A DNA stretch of 64,000 nt from Gammaproteobacteria bacterium (GCA_026708185.1 JAPOVK010000063.1:62001-126000); one strand, 5' to 3'. Shown: positions 1 through 9,223, numbered from the stretch's first letter. Notes: generated from the letters alone by a model not told the origin. Numbers and translations are program-made.

Positions 1-1032
1 GCCGGTCTCGACGGCTAGCTGCGCATCTTCGTTCATGGCCAACTCGATCTCGCGGCGCTCGTCGTTGAGCTCGCTCAAGCTAAAGGCTTGGCGGCGTGCT
101 TCGGCGGCATCCTCGGCAAGCAGGCAGCGGATGCCAATCGCGATGTCTTGCAGGCGACCCGCGGCGTTGAGCCTCGGCGCGATGGTAAACCCGAGGTCGC
201 TGGCGGTCAGCCTCGACCGCGCACGGCGCGCCGCTTCGATCAGCGCGGCGATCCCGGGTCTCGTTTTACCGGCGCGAATGCGTCGCAGACCTTGATGGAC
301 GAGGATCCGGTTGTTGCGATCGAGCGGGACGACATCGGCCACCGTCCCAAGCGCCACGAGGTCCAGCCAATCCGCTAGCCGCGGCTCCTCGATGCCCGAG
401 CGCTCGAAGTGGCCAGCACTGCGCAGCTTGCTTCGGATCGCACCAAGCACGTAGTAGGCGACGCCGACGCCGGCTAGGTTCGGGCTGGGGAAGGTCGAGC
501 CAGCGAGATTCGGGTTCACCAGCGCGCACGCCGCCGGCAGCGTATCTCCCGGCAGGTGGTGATCGGTGACGACGACGTCCACGCCCTGTGACTGGGCGAG
601 CGCCACCCCGTCGACGCTGGCGGTGCCGTTGTCCACGGTGACGATGACATCGGGTTTGCCCTTGAGCGCAACCTCGACGAACTCGGGCGTTAGGCCGTAG
701 CCGTACTCGAAGCGGTTGGGGACAAGGAAGTCCACGCGGTCCGCACGGACGCCGAAGGCACGCAGCACCGAGACGCATAGTGCCGACGCCGTGGCGCCGT
801 CGGCGTCGAAATCGCCGGCGATCAGGATTCGTTCGCCGTCGACGACCGCCGCGGCGAGGCGTTCCACCGCAGCGTCAATGCCGGGAAGCGTCGTCGGAGC
901 GTGCAGGTCGGCCAAGGTCAGGTCCAGGTCTGATGCCGTGCGCACCCCGCGCGCCGCCAACGCATCGCGCAAGAAGGGCGGTATGTCGCGGGGCAGGTCG
1001 GCTTCTCGCTTGGGCCTGGTTTCGATCAGCAA
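1..1032 (-). CDS. recJ: single-stranded-DNA exonuclease RecJ (3' part outside window)
   Basis: RecJ degrades single-stranded DNA 5' to 3' in recombination, base-excision and mismatch repair. The minus-strand frame is open from a TTG start at 1032 to the window edge, about 344 codons, so the C-terminal part is missing. Visible family motifs are DFDADG, VPNRFEYGYGL, VTVDNG, VTDHHLPGDTLPA, the GTVADVVPLDRNNRIL segment and a PRLNAAGR segment, which together mark the DHH phosphoesterase core. TTG is the first start codon after an in-frame TGA and aligns with the usual N-terminus (ADLPRDIPPFLR). In Pseudomonas recJ lies near hom-dsbC-xerD, but the thrC gene expected beside hom is absent here. Confidence 0.95.
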   Translation of the reverse strand, partial: MLIETRPKREADLPRDIPPFLRDALAARGVRTASDLDLTLADLHAPTTLPGIDAAVERLAAAVVDGERILIAGDFDADGATASALCVSVLRAFGVRADRVDFLVPNRFEYGYGLTPEFVEVALKGKPDVIVTVDNGTASVDGVALAQSQGVDVVVTDHHLPGDTLPAACALVNPNLAGSTFPSPNLAGVGVAYYVLGAIRSKLRSAGHFERSGIEEPRLADWLDLVALGTVADVVPLDRNNRILVHQGLRRIRAGKTRPGIAALIEAARRARSRLTASDLGFTIAPRLNAAGRLQDIAIGIRCLLAEDAAEARRQAFSLSELNDERREIELAMNEDAQLAVETG

Positions 1033-1151
1033 GTGTTGTCAGTGAGTTGTCACAGCCATGCACATCACTCTGTCGGGAGTGGCGGCGCGAATCAAGCGTA
1101 TGCTGTTGTGCCGTTGCGGCCGCTCGTGCCATTCAGGCCGCCGGAGGAATT

Positions 1152-2366
1152 ATGAAAATCACAGCAATTGACACCTTTGTAGTCGACGCCGGCTGGAGGC
1201 CGTGGCAGTTCGTGGCCGTGCGCACCGACGCCGGGATCACGGGCTACGGCGAATGTTCGGACGGTCGCATGCCCTACAGCGTGGTCGGCACCGCCCAGGA
1301 GTTCGAGACCATCCTCAAGGGCAAGGATCCCCGTCCCGTGGAAGCACGCTACTGGGAAATGTACCGGATGGCGCGGCAAAGCCCGGGCGGCATCGCGGCG
1401 AAGGCGATTGCCGGCATCGAGCTGGCGCTGTGGGACATCAAGGCGAAGGCCTTGGGCGTGCCCGTCTACGAGCTCTTCGGTGGGCCCATGCGCACGCGAC
1501 AGCGCGTGTACTGGTCGCATTGCGGCTCGTCGCGGGCCGGCAACCACGAGATCATCGGTGTGCCGCCGCTCAAGACCTGGCAGGACATTACCGATCTCGG
1601 TCACGAGGTCGTCGAGCGCGGCTTCACGGCGCTGAAAACCAACATCGTCTACCCTGGCGAGATCGCGCGAACCTACCGCGGCGGCTTCGGCGGCGGCGAA
1701 GGCACGACCGACGGCACAGTCGACAACGCCATGCTCGACCACATCCGCACCTTGATCGGCACCTTCCGCGACGCCGTGGGTCCGCACGTCGACATCGCGC
1801 TGGATCTCAACTTCAACTTCCGCGTCGAGGCCGCCAAGCGCATCTGCCGCGCCCTCGAGGACATGCGCATGATGTGGGTCGAAGTGGACATGTACGAGCC
1901 CAACGGACTGCGCGAGGTCCGTGACTCGACCAGCGTCACGATCTGCTCCGGCGAGAACCTGTTCACCGCCCGCGACTACCGCCGCTACTTCGAGGCCCGG
2001 TCCATGGACGTGTGCATGGTCGACGTGCCCTGGAACGGCTTCGCCAACTCCAAGCGCGTCGCCGAGATGGCCGAGACCTTCGAGATCAACTGCGCCCCAC
2101 ACAACTACTACAGCCACCTGTCGACGCTGCATTCGCTGCACCTGTGCGCGGTCATACCCAACGTCCGCATCTGCGAGATCGACATTGATGACGTTCCCTG
2201 GAAGGACGACCTCGTGACGGAACACCTCGTATTCGACAACGGCCGGGTGGAGATCCCGGACCGACCGGGGTGGGGCGCGGACCTCAACGAGGAAGTGGCG
2301 CGAGAGCACGTTTGGGAACGCGGGCGGCCGCCCGGGTACTCGGCCGGGTCCGCGACCAGCAGGTAG
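1152..2366 (+). CDS. enolase-superfamily enzyme (mandelate racemase/muconate lactonizing type)
   Basis: A 404-residue protein of the mandelate racemase/muconate lactonizing enzyme group, which abstracts a proton next to a carboxylate, usually in sugar-acid dehydration or racemisation. The start at 1152 has a good ribosome site (GGAGG at 1143). The N-terminal capping domain (about 1-120) is followed by the barrel. Candidate metal ligands are Asp218 (in LDLNFN), Glu244 and Glu268 (in SGENL), with His317 (in APHNYY) as a likely catalytic base. The usual K-x-K of the second barrel strand reads Lys162-Thr-Asn164, so the second lysine is lost. The gene stands alone and diverges from recJ, so the substrate is unknown. 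Confidence 0.85.
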   Translation: MKITAIDTFVVDAGWRPWQFVAVRTDAGITGYGECSDGRMPYSVVGTAQEFETILKGKDPRPVEARYWEMYRMARQSPGGIAAKAIAGIELALWDIKAKALGVPVYELFGGPMRTRQRVYWSHCGSSRAGNHEIIGVPPLKTWQDITDLGHEVVERGFTALKTNIVYPGEIARTYRGGFGGGEGTTDGTVDNAMLDHIRTLIGTFRDAVGPHVDIALDLNFNFRVEAAKRICRALEDMRMMWVEVDMYEPNGLREVRDSTSVTICSGENLFTARDYRRYFEARSMDVCMVDVPWNGFANSKRVAEMAETFEINCAPHNYYSHLSTLHSLHLCAVIPNVRICEIDIDDVPWKDDLVTEHLVFDNGRVEIPDRPGWGADLNEEVAREHVWERGRPPGYSAGSATSR

Positions 2367-2649
2367 CGCGTAGCCCACTCGTCGCTGCGACGCTCACGCG
2401 CACAGGCTTCGGCGTGGCCCAGCAGTTCCGCGGGCCGAGGTCGACGTGAGCCGCCGCCGTAGACAACGTGCACCCAACCTCCCTGGTGCTGTGGACAACA
2501 GGGTTGCGATGGACTCGTCCTGCATCCTAGGATGACCCCGCAGCCACGCGGGGACCGGTGGGTCGCAAGCTGCTGATCGGGGGAAAGGGCGACGCATAGG
2601 CCCCATATACCGCAGGCGGTTCGGGCTCTATGCGCAAAGCGGAGGCGCA

Positions 2650-3393
2650 GTGAAAAGAAATCCGGACGCGAAAGGAAAGGCGGTCGAACTGCTAAACGTG
2701 CCGTTGTACAGCCAGGGTACTTTCGACGGGCTTTGCGTCTACTACACCGGAGCGATGATGCTGGCGACCTTGTTCCCCGAATACGCTAGCGAGTTCGGCA
2801 GGGCGAATCCGAAGGCGGTACGCTTGATGTCGTACGATCCGCTGATCCGCGAATACCCCGAGCGCGGGCAGCAGGACCATCGCCGCACTCTTGCTCGTTG
2901 GTTCTATCACGGCGAGAGCATCGCCACGGTAGTTGACATCATCAATCAGAACGTGCGGCGTCCCGGTCTGTCCACATACTTCGAGTTCGTTGAACTCGAT
3001 CGACGGGAGCAGACCTTCGACAACGAAATCGTTGGCAACATTGAAGTCGGCTTACCCGTGATGCTTGGCTGGAACACTAAGGACTACGGTAGCCACGCAG
3101 TGCTCGTGACAGGCTACTGGATCGGCAAGGAGAAGTGGCTGACGGTGAACGACCCGAGTGGGGACACGAACGTGAGTTGGAACTCCCTGAAGGCGCAGCA
3201 GGAGGGGATGGGCAAGTTCGAGGTGGGCTTTTGCAGGGAGCATCGCGGGCCCCGACCGATGAAGTCGATCCAGACGTCGGGCAGTGCACCAGTTGTGTAC
3301 CAGTGGATGCCTCTCCGGCTACGTCCGAGACCTCCCCCCAGTGCCGGCTCCGACAACGGTGGGTTTTACCTGCCCGTGACAGACTTGTTCTAG
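2650..3393 (+). CDS. C39-like cysteine peptidase-fold protein
   Basis: A 247-residue protein with a papain/C39-like layout: Cys29 in DGLCVYYTGA, His149 in YGSHAVLVTGYW and Asp168 in VNDPSG, the order expected for a Cys-His-Asp triad. There is no signal peptide and no transporter domain, so it is not a bacteriocin ABC exporter. The GTG start at 2650 is fixed by GGAGG at 2641-2645. The C-terminal 50 residues are proline- and arginine-rich and look disordered. No partner gene is adjacent. It may be a peptidase, an acyltransferase or a non-catalytic relative; the substrate cannot be told. Confidence 0.6.
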   Translation: MKRNPDAKGKAVELLNVPLYSQGTFDGLCVYYTGAMMLATLFPEYASEFGRANPKAVRLMSYDPLIREYPERGQQDHRRTLARWFYHGESIATVVDIINQNVRRPGLSTYFEFVELDRREQTFDNEIVGNIEVGLPVMLGWNTKDYGSHAVLVTGYWIGKEKWLTVNDPSGDTNVSWNSLKAQQEGMGKFEVGFCREHRGPRPMKSIQTSGSAPVVYQWMPLRLRPRPPPSAGSDNGGFYLPVTDLF

Positions 3394-3562
3394 ATTGCAA
3401 ACTGTCCAAAGGCAAGTGACGGTGAACGAGAGAGCCCATTTTGCGCGTCGCTTCGACCACCCATTTCAACCAAGTCCGGGTCGCTTCGCGCTTAGCACCG
3501 TCGCGCAGATTGTCGAACGTGCAGGGCGAACGCACCGAGGACTCCCATGGGGCGATTCGGCA

Positions 3563-3922
3563 TCACGCCAGCGGGACCATCTTCGAGCGTCGCATCGTCG
3601 CGTCACGGGTCAACAGCGGCACGTCGTGGACGACGCTGGTGGCAGCGATGAGCTCGTCGGCCGGGTCGCCTCGGAAGTCCAAGCGCGTGGACATCCGAGC
3701 AACGGCGAAGTCGATTGGCCAGAGACGGATGCCGTCCAGAGTCCGCGCAACCTCCCGGTCGTCGAGGTCGACCTCCACCCGACCGAGCTGGGCGAGCTTC
3801 GCCAGTTCCCAAGGAACGATGCCCGACATGCTCCACTCGTTCTCCTCCAGCAACGCCCGCTCACGGTCCTTGAGATTGCCGATCAGTGCGAACACGAGGA
3901 TGTGCGTGTCAAGATTCAGCAT
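3563..3922 (-). CDS. PIN-domain toxin (VapC-like), pair 1
   Basis: A 119-residue PIN-domain protein, predicted to be a magnesium-dependent RNase of a type II toxin-antitoxin pair. The acidic residues of the fold are visible: Asp in LNLDTHILV at the N-terminus, Glu in PWELAKL, Asp in DPADELIAA and Asp in LLTRDATM. The length is typical for VapC. It starts inside the last codons of the upstream antitoxin gene (14-nt overlap), so the two should be translationally coupled. The target RNA cannot be inferred. Confidence 0.85.
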   Translation of the reverse strand: MLNLDTHILVFALIGNLKDRERALLEENEWSMSGIVPWELAKLAQLGRVEVDLDDREVARTLDGIRLWPIDFAVARMSTRLDFRGDPADELIAATSVVHDVPLLTRDATMRRSKMVPLA

Positions 3923-4133
3923 CAGCGTTCCAGCGGATGCCGGTCGTCTGCAAGTCCCCGCGAATGCGGACCTTGTCTCTCAAGCCGCCAATCAACGGTG
4001 CGAATCGGCGCTCGTAAGGCAGCACACGGGCCACCGGCCTGCCGTGCTTCGTGACGACCAGCCCGTCCGCATCAAGCCGGTCGAGCAATCCGAGGCACTG
4101 TTCCTTGAACTTGGCGGCACCGATCGTCTTCAT
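3909..4133 (-). CDS. antitoxin of the Phd/YefM-type, pair 1
   Basis: A 74-residue protein beginning MKTIGAAKFKEQCLGLLD, with the pattern VTKHGRPVARVLP, which is characteristic of Phd/YefM-like antitoxins that bind their own promoter and neutralise a partner toxin through the C-terminus. The start at 4133 is chosen because upstream in-frame codons have no family similarity. The gene overlaps the PIN toxin by 14 nt and is transcribed first, the usual antitoxin-toxin order. Autoregulation is expected from the family; I did not identify an operator. Confidence 0.8.
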   Translation of the reverse strand: MKTIGAAKFKEQCLGLLDRLDADGLVVTKHGRPVARVLPYERRFAPLIGGLRDKVRIRGDLQTTGIRWNADAES

Positions 4134-4313
4134 GGCTCGACTCGCGTAGGGGATGCGACGTGGACGGATTTTACGTCTGGTCGGAAAATATGTCCACTTT
4201 TCGACTGAAAGCGGCTGAGTATCCTGGAAGTCCACACGCCCCGCCGGTCGGCAGGTCGCGCATCCAGAACTGACGTCCCGCGGGCCAAAACGGCGTCGCG
4301 AGAGGTTCGTCGT

Positions 4314-5612
4314 CTACGCGGCCGGCATCATCGCGCCGAGGTCCGCCACGCGGATGCGCGTGATGGTGCCGGTGACGCCCGGCAGCCGGCCGAGTTCCGC
4401 GACAGAATCCTCGACCACCGTCTCGGCGACATCGTCGGTCAGGATCACTATGGGCACCCAGGGTTCGGCACCGGCGCGGATCGCCTGGGGGCGCTGGATC
4501 ACCGCCTCGATCGAGATGTCGTGGCGGCTAAGGATGTCGGCGACTTCGGCGAAGACGCCTGGCTGATCGATCGCCGGGATCTTCAGGTAGTGGGGACACG
4601 CCACGCCGTCTATCGGCAGGCTGCGCAGACACCGTTCCGGCGCGCGCGGAACCGTGTGCGTCCCACGCGCCACCTCGACCAGGTCGGCCACCACGGCGGA
4701 GGCCGTTGGCATACCGCCGGCACCCGGGCCGACGTACAGGGTGGGACCGACGGCGCTGCCGTGGACCATGACCGCGTTCATGACCCCGGCGACCTTGGCG
4801 AGGAGGAGCGTGTCCGGCACGAGGGCCGGGTGGACGCGCGCCTCGACGCCGGCGTCGGTGAGACGGGCAATACCTAGATGCTTGATGGAGAAGCCGAGCT
4901 CGCGGGCGTAGCGGATGTCTTCGATGTCCACCTGCGAGATGCCTTCCACGTGAACACCGGTGAAGTCGATGTCCGTGTCGAATGCGAGCGCCGCCAGGAT
5001 CGCCAGCTTCTGTGCGGCGTCTATGCCCTCGATGTCGAACGTCGGATCGGCCTCTGCGTAGCCGAGACGTTGCGCTTCGGCCAGCGCGTCGGCGAACGAC
5101 CAGCCGTCGTCCTCCATCGCCGTGAGGATGTAGTTGGACGTGCCGTTCACGATGCCGGCCAGGACATCGACCTCGTTGGCTGCAAGGCCGTTCCTCAACG
5201 CGTTGATGATCGGGATGCCGCCTGCCACGGCGGCCTCGAACCCCAGGGCCAGGTTGCCCTGCTCCGCCTTGTCGAACAGCTCGCCGCCAAAGGCCGCGAG
5301 GAGGGCCTTGTTGGCCGTGACGACGTGCTGACCGGCATCCAGTGCCCTCGCCACGATGTCACGGGCCATCGTGTCGCCCCCGATCAGTTCGACCAGTACG
5401 TCCACGTCGTCCGAAGCAAGGGATTTCAAGTCCGTGTCGAAAACGGCATCGAGCCCGAGGTCGGGTTTCGGAGTCCGGCTCGCCGCGCGCACAACTTCGA
5501 TCGGCCGGCCCGCCCGTGCGGCCAGCGCGGGGCCGTTCGCGCGCAGCAACTCCACGACGCTTGCACCGACTGTCCCTAGGCCGGCGATGCCGACCCGCAA
5601 AGGCTTGGCCAT
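4314..5612 (-). CDS. hom: homoserine dehydrogenase
   Basis: Homoserine dehydrogenase reduces aspartate semialdehyde to homoserine with NAD(P)H in the threonine/methionine branch. The 432-residue protein has an N-terminal Rossmann motif (GIAGLGTVGASV), the catalytic domain with TANKALLA, GIVNGTSNYIL and EADPTFDIEGIDAAQK, and a C-terminal ACT domain from about residue 350 (KIPAIDQPGVFAEVADILSR), which normally mediates feedback inhibition by threonine. It follows dsbC with a 3-nt gap, so it is probably co-transcribed with xerD and dsbC. thrC, its usual downstream neighbour in Pseudomonas, is missing here. Confidence 0.97.
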   Translation of the reverse strand: MAKPLRVGIAGLGTVGASVVELLRANGPALAARAGRPIEVVRAASRTPKPDLGLDAVFDTDLKSLASDDVDVLVELIGGDTMARDIVARALDAGQHVVTANKALLAAFGGELFDKAEQGNLALGFEAAVAGGIPIINALRNGLAANEVDVLAGIVNGTSNYILTAMEDDGWSFADALAEAQRLGYAEADPTFDIEGIDAAQKLAILAALAFDTDIDFTGVHVEGISQVDIEDIRYARELGFSIKHLGIARLTDAGVEARVHPALVPDTLLLAKVAGVMNAVMVHGSAVGPTLYVGPGAGGMPTASAVVADLVEVARGTHTVPRAPERCLRSLPIDGVACPHYLKIPAIDQPGVFAEVADILSRHDISIEAVIQRPQAIRAGAEPWVPIVILTDDVAETVVEDSVAELGRLPGVTGTITRIRVADLGAMMPAA

Positions 5613-5615
5613 TGA

Positions 5616-6350
5616 CTAGAGCTCCAGGAGGGCGGCGAGCTGGGCCGGCGGGGTGTAGCCAGGCAGCATTCGACCGTCGGCGAGCACCAAGGTGGGCGTA
5701 CCGCTAAGCCCGACGTCCTGACCGAGTTGGTACTGCGTGGCGACTGGATTCACGCATGTCCTCGGCGGGATCTCCTCGCCGTTCTTGAGCCGCGTCAACG
5801 CATCGAGGGGATCCGTGGCGCACCACGCCGATACCATGCGGTCGTAAGTCGGCGATCCAACGCCTGCGCGGGGATAGGCTACGTAGCGGATTTCGATGCC
5901 GAGTGCATGGTATTCGTCCATCTGGTTGTGCAGTTGCCGGCAATAGCCGCAGTCCGTATCGGTGAACACGAGCACGCTCGCCTTAGGTCCCCCGTCGGGT
6001 GAGAACACGAGCGTGTCCGCTTCGGCGACGCCCTCGACGATCTCCAGACGCCGCGCGCTGCGACGCCCCTCCGTGACGGCCACAAGCCGGTGATCGTCCT
6101 GGATCTCGTAGAGGTTGCCGAAGATGAAGTAGCGGCAGTCCGGGGTCACGTAGAGGTAGTCGCCACCTTGTACCTCCACCTCGAAGAGACCCGGCGCGGC
6201 TGCCGGAACCACGCTTTCAGCCGGCAGGCCCTGCGCCGCCATGCACTCCGCGATCTCGTTCGCGACTTCGTCCTGGTCGGCCGTAGCGGCGACGGCCGCA
6301 ACGCAGAGACAACCGACGGCTAGGCTTAAGGCCTTCTGCGCACGGGGCAA
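5616..6350 (-). CDS. dsbC: thiol:disulfide interchange protein DsbC
   Basis: Periplasmic disulfide isomerase. The 244-residue precursor starts at a TTG at 6350, preceded by AGGAG, and opens with a signal peptide (ALSLAVGCLCVAAVAATA, cleavage near residue 25). An N-terminal dimerisation domain is followed by the thioredoxin-fold domain with the redox motif C-G-Y-C at residues 134-137 and the cis-proline segment SGTPTLV. It lies between xerD and hom, all on the minus strand, an arrangement conserved in pseudomonads. DsbC is kept reduced by DsbD, which is not in the window. Confidence 0.95.
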   Translation of the reverse strand: MPRAQKALSLAVGCLCVAAVAATADQDEVANEIAECMAAQGLPAESVVPAAAPGLFEVEVQGGDYLYVTPDCRYFIFGNLYEIQDDHRLVAVTEGRRSARRLEIVEGVAEADTLVFSPDGGPKASVLVFTDTDCGYCRQLHNQMDEYHALGIEIRYVAYPRAGVGSPTYDRMVSAWCATDPLDALTRLKNGEEIPPRTCVNPVATQYQLGQDVGLSGTPTLVLADGRMLPGYTPPAQLAALLEL

Positions 6351-6386
6351 GACGCTACTCCTCGTTGAATCGCTTTCGCTTGGACC

Positions 6387-7292
6387 CTAGCCGCGGGGAT
6401 GGTGTTCCGCGTGCAGTTCCTGCAAGCGCTGGCGGGCGACGTGAGTATAAATCTGCGTCGTCGATAAGTCCGCATGGCCCAGCATGAGCTGCACGGCACG
6501 CAAATCCGCCCCGTGGTCGACCAAGTGCGTGGCGAAGGCGTGGCGCAGCGTATGCGGCGAGATCGAGCGGGCGATCCCCGCTGCGGCCGCATGGCGCTTG
6601 ATGGCATGCCAGAACGTCTGCCTGGTCATCGCTGTGCCGCGTTTGCTCGGGAACAGCGCATCGCTCGATCGCGGTCCGAGCAGGGCCGGTCGCGCCTCGT
6701 CGAGGTAGCGCCGCACCCATTCCAAAGCCACCTCCCCCACCGGCACGAGCCGCTCCTTGCCGCCCTTGCCGACCACCTGCACGGTGCCGCGCCGCAAGTT
6801 GAGTGCCGGAACCGTGAGGCCGACGAGTTCGCTAACCCGCAAGCCCGTGGCGTAGAGCAGTTCGAGCATCACGCGGTCTCGGAATCCCTCCGGCGAGTTG
6901 ATCGGGTCATCGCACTTCGGTGCGGCCAGCAAGCTCGCGATCTCCGTCTCCGTCAGCGAACCCGGCAACGGGCGGCCCAGGAGCGGTCGACTGACGTTCG
7001 CCGTGGGATCGGCGGGTACCGCGCCGGCCTCCGCCGCGCGACGGTAGAAACTGCGGGCGGCGGAGAGGAACCGTGCGATGGTCCGCGGCGAGCGCCCGGC
7101 GGCAAGGCGGTCCGCCAGGTACTGATGCAGGTCCGCTTCGGTCGCCGTGTACAAGTCCCGCTCGAGCCATCGAGCCAAGCCGGCCAAATCGCGTCGATAG
7201 CTTGCGAGCGTCTCGCGGCTTAGGCCGTGCTCAAGCCACAGATGGTCCAGGTGGGCATCGATCGCGCTGTCCGACGCACCAGATTGGCGCAT
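6387..7292 (-). CDS. xerD: site-specific tyrosine recombinase XerD
   Basis: XerD acts with XerC at dif to resolve chromosome dimers. The protein has 301 residues, the usual length. The N-terminal SAM-like core-binding domain spans about 1-105. The catalytic residues are all visible: Arg152 (GLRVSEL), Lys176 (VGKGGKER), His247 and Arg250 (HTLRHAFATHL), His273 (LGHADLSTT) and the nucleophile Tyr282 (IYTHV). The xerD-dsbC-hom order favours XerD over XerC. The 314 nt upstream separate it from the rplS operon, so it probably has its own promoter. Confidence 0.95.
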   Translation of the reverse strand: MRQSGASDSAIDAHLDHLWLEHGLSRETLASYRRDLAGLARWLERDLYTATEADLHQYLADRLAAGRSPRTIARFLSAARSFYRRAAEAGAVPADPTANVSRPLLGRPLPGSLTETEIASLLAAPKCDDPINSPEGFRDRVMLELLYATGLRVSELVGLTVPALNLRRGTVQVVGKGGKERLVPVGEVALEWVRRYLDEARPALLGPRSSDALFPSKRGTAMTRQTFWHAIKRHAAAAGIARSISPHTLRHAFATHLVDHGADLRAVQLMLGHADLSTTQIYTHVARQRLQELHAEHHPRG

Positions 7293-7606
7293 TCCCTTGC
7301 ACTCCCGTGCGGTGGTTCACCGCCCTTGCGACCGCCGCAATCCCTAGAACACCCATAACGTATTGAAATCTCAGGCCAGATTCAACTCCCATGAAACAGA
7401 CTGCCGGACTTGGCACAGAGTCTGCTTATTAGGTCGCCAAGGCGAGTCCGGCGAAGTCCTCGGTCATCCGAGACTCAAGCGATGTCGGACCGTTCAGGCC
7501 GGTCGCCTCTCCCGTGCCTGGACGGACCAGCTTGCCAGGCGGGCAGTCCTCCCCTTCACTATTGCCCCCTGGCAGGCTGGCCGCTTGACCAACCCTCAAG
7601 GGGCGG
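7293..7606. other. intergenic region between rplS and xerD
   Basis: A 314-nt stretch without a convincing gene. On the minus strand it holds the 3' flank of rplS with a long inverted repeat (entered separately) and the upstream region of xerD. I saw no clear -35/-10 pair, tRNA or small coding frame. Confidence 0.6.
7527..7580 (-). terminator. long imperfect hairpin downstream of rplS
   Basis: An inverted repeat with 18-nt arms (7527-7545 and 7563-7580, core AGCTTGCCAGG / CCTGGCAGGCT, two mismatches) and a 17-nt loop. It starts 27 nt beyond the rplS stop and could end the rpsP-rimM-trmD-rplS transcript. No T-run follows, so it may instead stabilise the 3' end or assist Rho-dependent termination. 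Confidence 0.45.
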
Positions 7607-7957
7607 TCAGATCTTCTCGCGAATGCGAGCTGCCCGGCCGCGGCGCTCGCGCAGGTAGTAGAGCTTAGCCTTGCGGACGTCGCCCCGGCGTTTCACGCTG
7701 ATGCCGGCAATCATGGGGCTATGGGTCTGGAACGTGCGCTCCACACCCACCCCGTGGGAGATCTTCCGCACGGTGAAGGACGAGTTGAGCCCCCGGTTGC
7801 GTTTGCCGATCACCACACCTTCGAAGGCCTGCAGTCGTTCGCGGGACCCTTCGCGGACGCGCACCTGCACCACCACCGTGTCGCCGGGGGCGAACTCCGG
7901 GAGATCGTCCTTCAACTGGGCGTTTTCGACATCCTCGATGATCTCATTGCGGCGCAT
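7607..7957 (-). CDS. rplS: 50S ribosomal protein L19
   Basis: L19 sits at the 30S-50S interface. The 116-residue protein matches the family throughout: [46 protein letters not shown] and [14 protein letters not shown]. Two ATG codons lie at 7963 and 7957. The second is preferred because GGAGGA then has normal spacing, whereas it abuts the first. The start lies inside the end of trmD (14-nt overlap), giving translational coupling as the last gene of rpsP-rimM-trmD-rplS. Confidence 0.97.
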   Translation of the reverse strand: MRRNEIIEDVENAQLKDDLPEFAPGDTVVVQVRVREGSRERLQAFEGVVIGKRNRGLNSSFTVRKISHGVGVERTFQTHSPMIAGISVKRRGDVRKAKLYYLRERRGRAARIREKI

Positions 7958-8723
7958 GGGCATCCTCCTCCAGTGTGTTCAGTCGGGTCTTTTGGATGTA
8001 GTCCGCCAACAGCGTCCGGTCGGCGGCGGTCAAGTCGCGGTCGAGCAGCATGTCCGGGCGACGCTGCCATGTGCGCCCAAGCGCTTCCCGGCGCCGCCAA
8101 TCCGCCACTGCGCCGTGGTCGCCGGACAGCAGGACGCTTGGGGCGGAGACGCCGTCCACGACTTCCGGGCGCGTATAGTGCGGACAGTCGAGCAGGTCGC
8201 CCATGTACGACTCCGCCGCGGCGGAGTCAGGGTTGCCGAGGACGCCCGGTAGCATCCGGGCCACCGCATCGAGAACCACCAGCGCCGCGAATTCGCCGCC
8301 GGACAGGACGTAGTCGCCGATGGATAGCTCGCGGTCGACTTGCGTCTCGACGAACCGCTCGTCGACCCCCTCGTAACGGGCAGCGACGAGCACGAATCCC
8401 GGCAACGCCGCCAGTTCCGCCGCAATCCGCTGGTCGAAACGCTCGCCTTGCGGGGTCAGGAAGACAACCGGCGCGGATTCTGGGACGAGCGTCTTTGCCG
8501 CACTCACCGCCCGCTTGAGCGGGTCGACCATCATGACCATCCCCGGACCGCCGCCGAAGGGGCGGTCATCGACTGTGCTGTGCAGGTCGTCTGCGAAGTC
8601 GCGCGCGTTGACCGTCGCACATTGGAGCTTGAGGTCCCGGAGTGCGCGCCCGGTGACGCCGGCGGCCAACGCCGCTTCGACGACATTCGGGAACAAGGTC
8701 ACGACGGCTGCTTGCACGGTCAT
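7944..8723 (-). CDS. trmD: tRNA (guanine-N1)-methyltransferase
   Basis: TrmD methylates G37 of tRNAs reading CNN codons, preventing frameshifts. The 259-residue knotted SPOUT enzyme shows [11 protein letters not shown] at the N-terminus, [14 protein letters not shown], the cofactor segment around residues 110-140 ([25 protein letters not shown]) and [19 protein letters not shown]. It overlaps rimM by 4 nt (ATGA) and rplS by 14 nt. This is the standard proteobacterial order. Confidence 0.97.
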   Translation of the reverse strand: MTVQAAVVTLFPNVVEAALAAGVTGRALRDLKLQCATVNARDFADDLHSTVDDRPFGGGPGMVMMVDPLKRAVSAAKTLVPESAPVVFLTPQGERFDQRIAAELAALPGFVLVAARYEGVDERFVETQVDRELSIGDYVLSGGEFAALVVLDAVARMLPGVLGNPDSAAAESYMGDLLDCPHYTRPEVVDGVSAPSVLLSGDHGAVADWRRREALGRTWQRRPDMLLDRDLTAADRTLLADYIQKTRLNTLEEDAHAPQ

Positions 8724-9223
8724 GCTCCACCCGACCAGGCGGATTGCCAGTTCGCGACAATGGTTTTGGCGACGACGTCCACCGCCGTGACGATCTCGGG
8801 CACGAACGGAATCATGTCGGCACCGTGGGCTCCTTCGACGACGAGCACGTCGTGCGCCGGGGTCTCGAACACTCGGACCACGGTCCCCACGTCTCCATCC
8901 TCGCCGAGAACCTGGCAGCCGACCAGGTCCCGCCAGTAGTACTCGTCAATGTCCGTGGCGGGCAGCACTTCGGCCGCCACCGCGATCTCCGCACCGCGCA
9001 GGGCGGACGCCGCATCGCGGTCGGCACAGCCGTCTATGCAGGCAACGAAACCGCGTTGGTGTGGCCGAACGGCGGCCTCGACCGGGTGCCAGGCAATATC
9101 CCTACGGAGTTGCCACGGCCGGTAGGTCGCAAGGTTCTCGGCGGGCTGCGTGAACGACTTCACGTGCACCCATCCGTGGACCCCGAACGGGCCGCCAACG
9201 GCGCCGATGACCACCGGATCCAC
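8720..9223 (-). CDS. rimM: ribosome maturation factor RimM
   Basis: RimM assists assembly of the 30S head and binds S19. The 167-residue protein has the N-terminal barrel (IGAVGGPFGVHGWVHVKSF) and a C-terminal PRC-barrel-like domain (EYYWRDLVGCQVL, followed by IPFVPEIVTAVD). It lies 15 nt downstream of rpsP and overlaps trmD by ATGA, which supports a single operon. Confidence 0.95.
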   Translation of the reverse strand: MDPVVIGAVGGPFGVHGWVHVKSFTQPAENLATYRPWQLRRDIAWHPVEAAVRPHQRGFVACIDGCADRDAASALRGAEIAVAAEVLPATDIDEYYWRDLVGCQVLGEDGDVGTVVRVFETPAHDVLVVEGAHGADMIPFVPEIVTAVDVVAKTIVANWQSAWSGGA

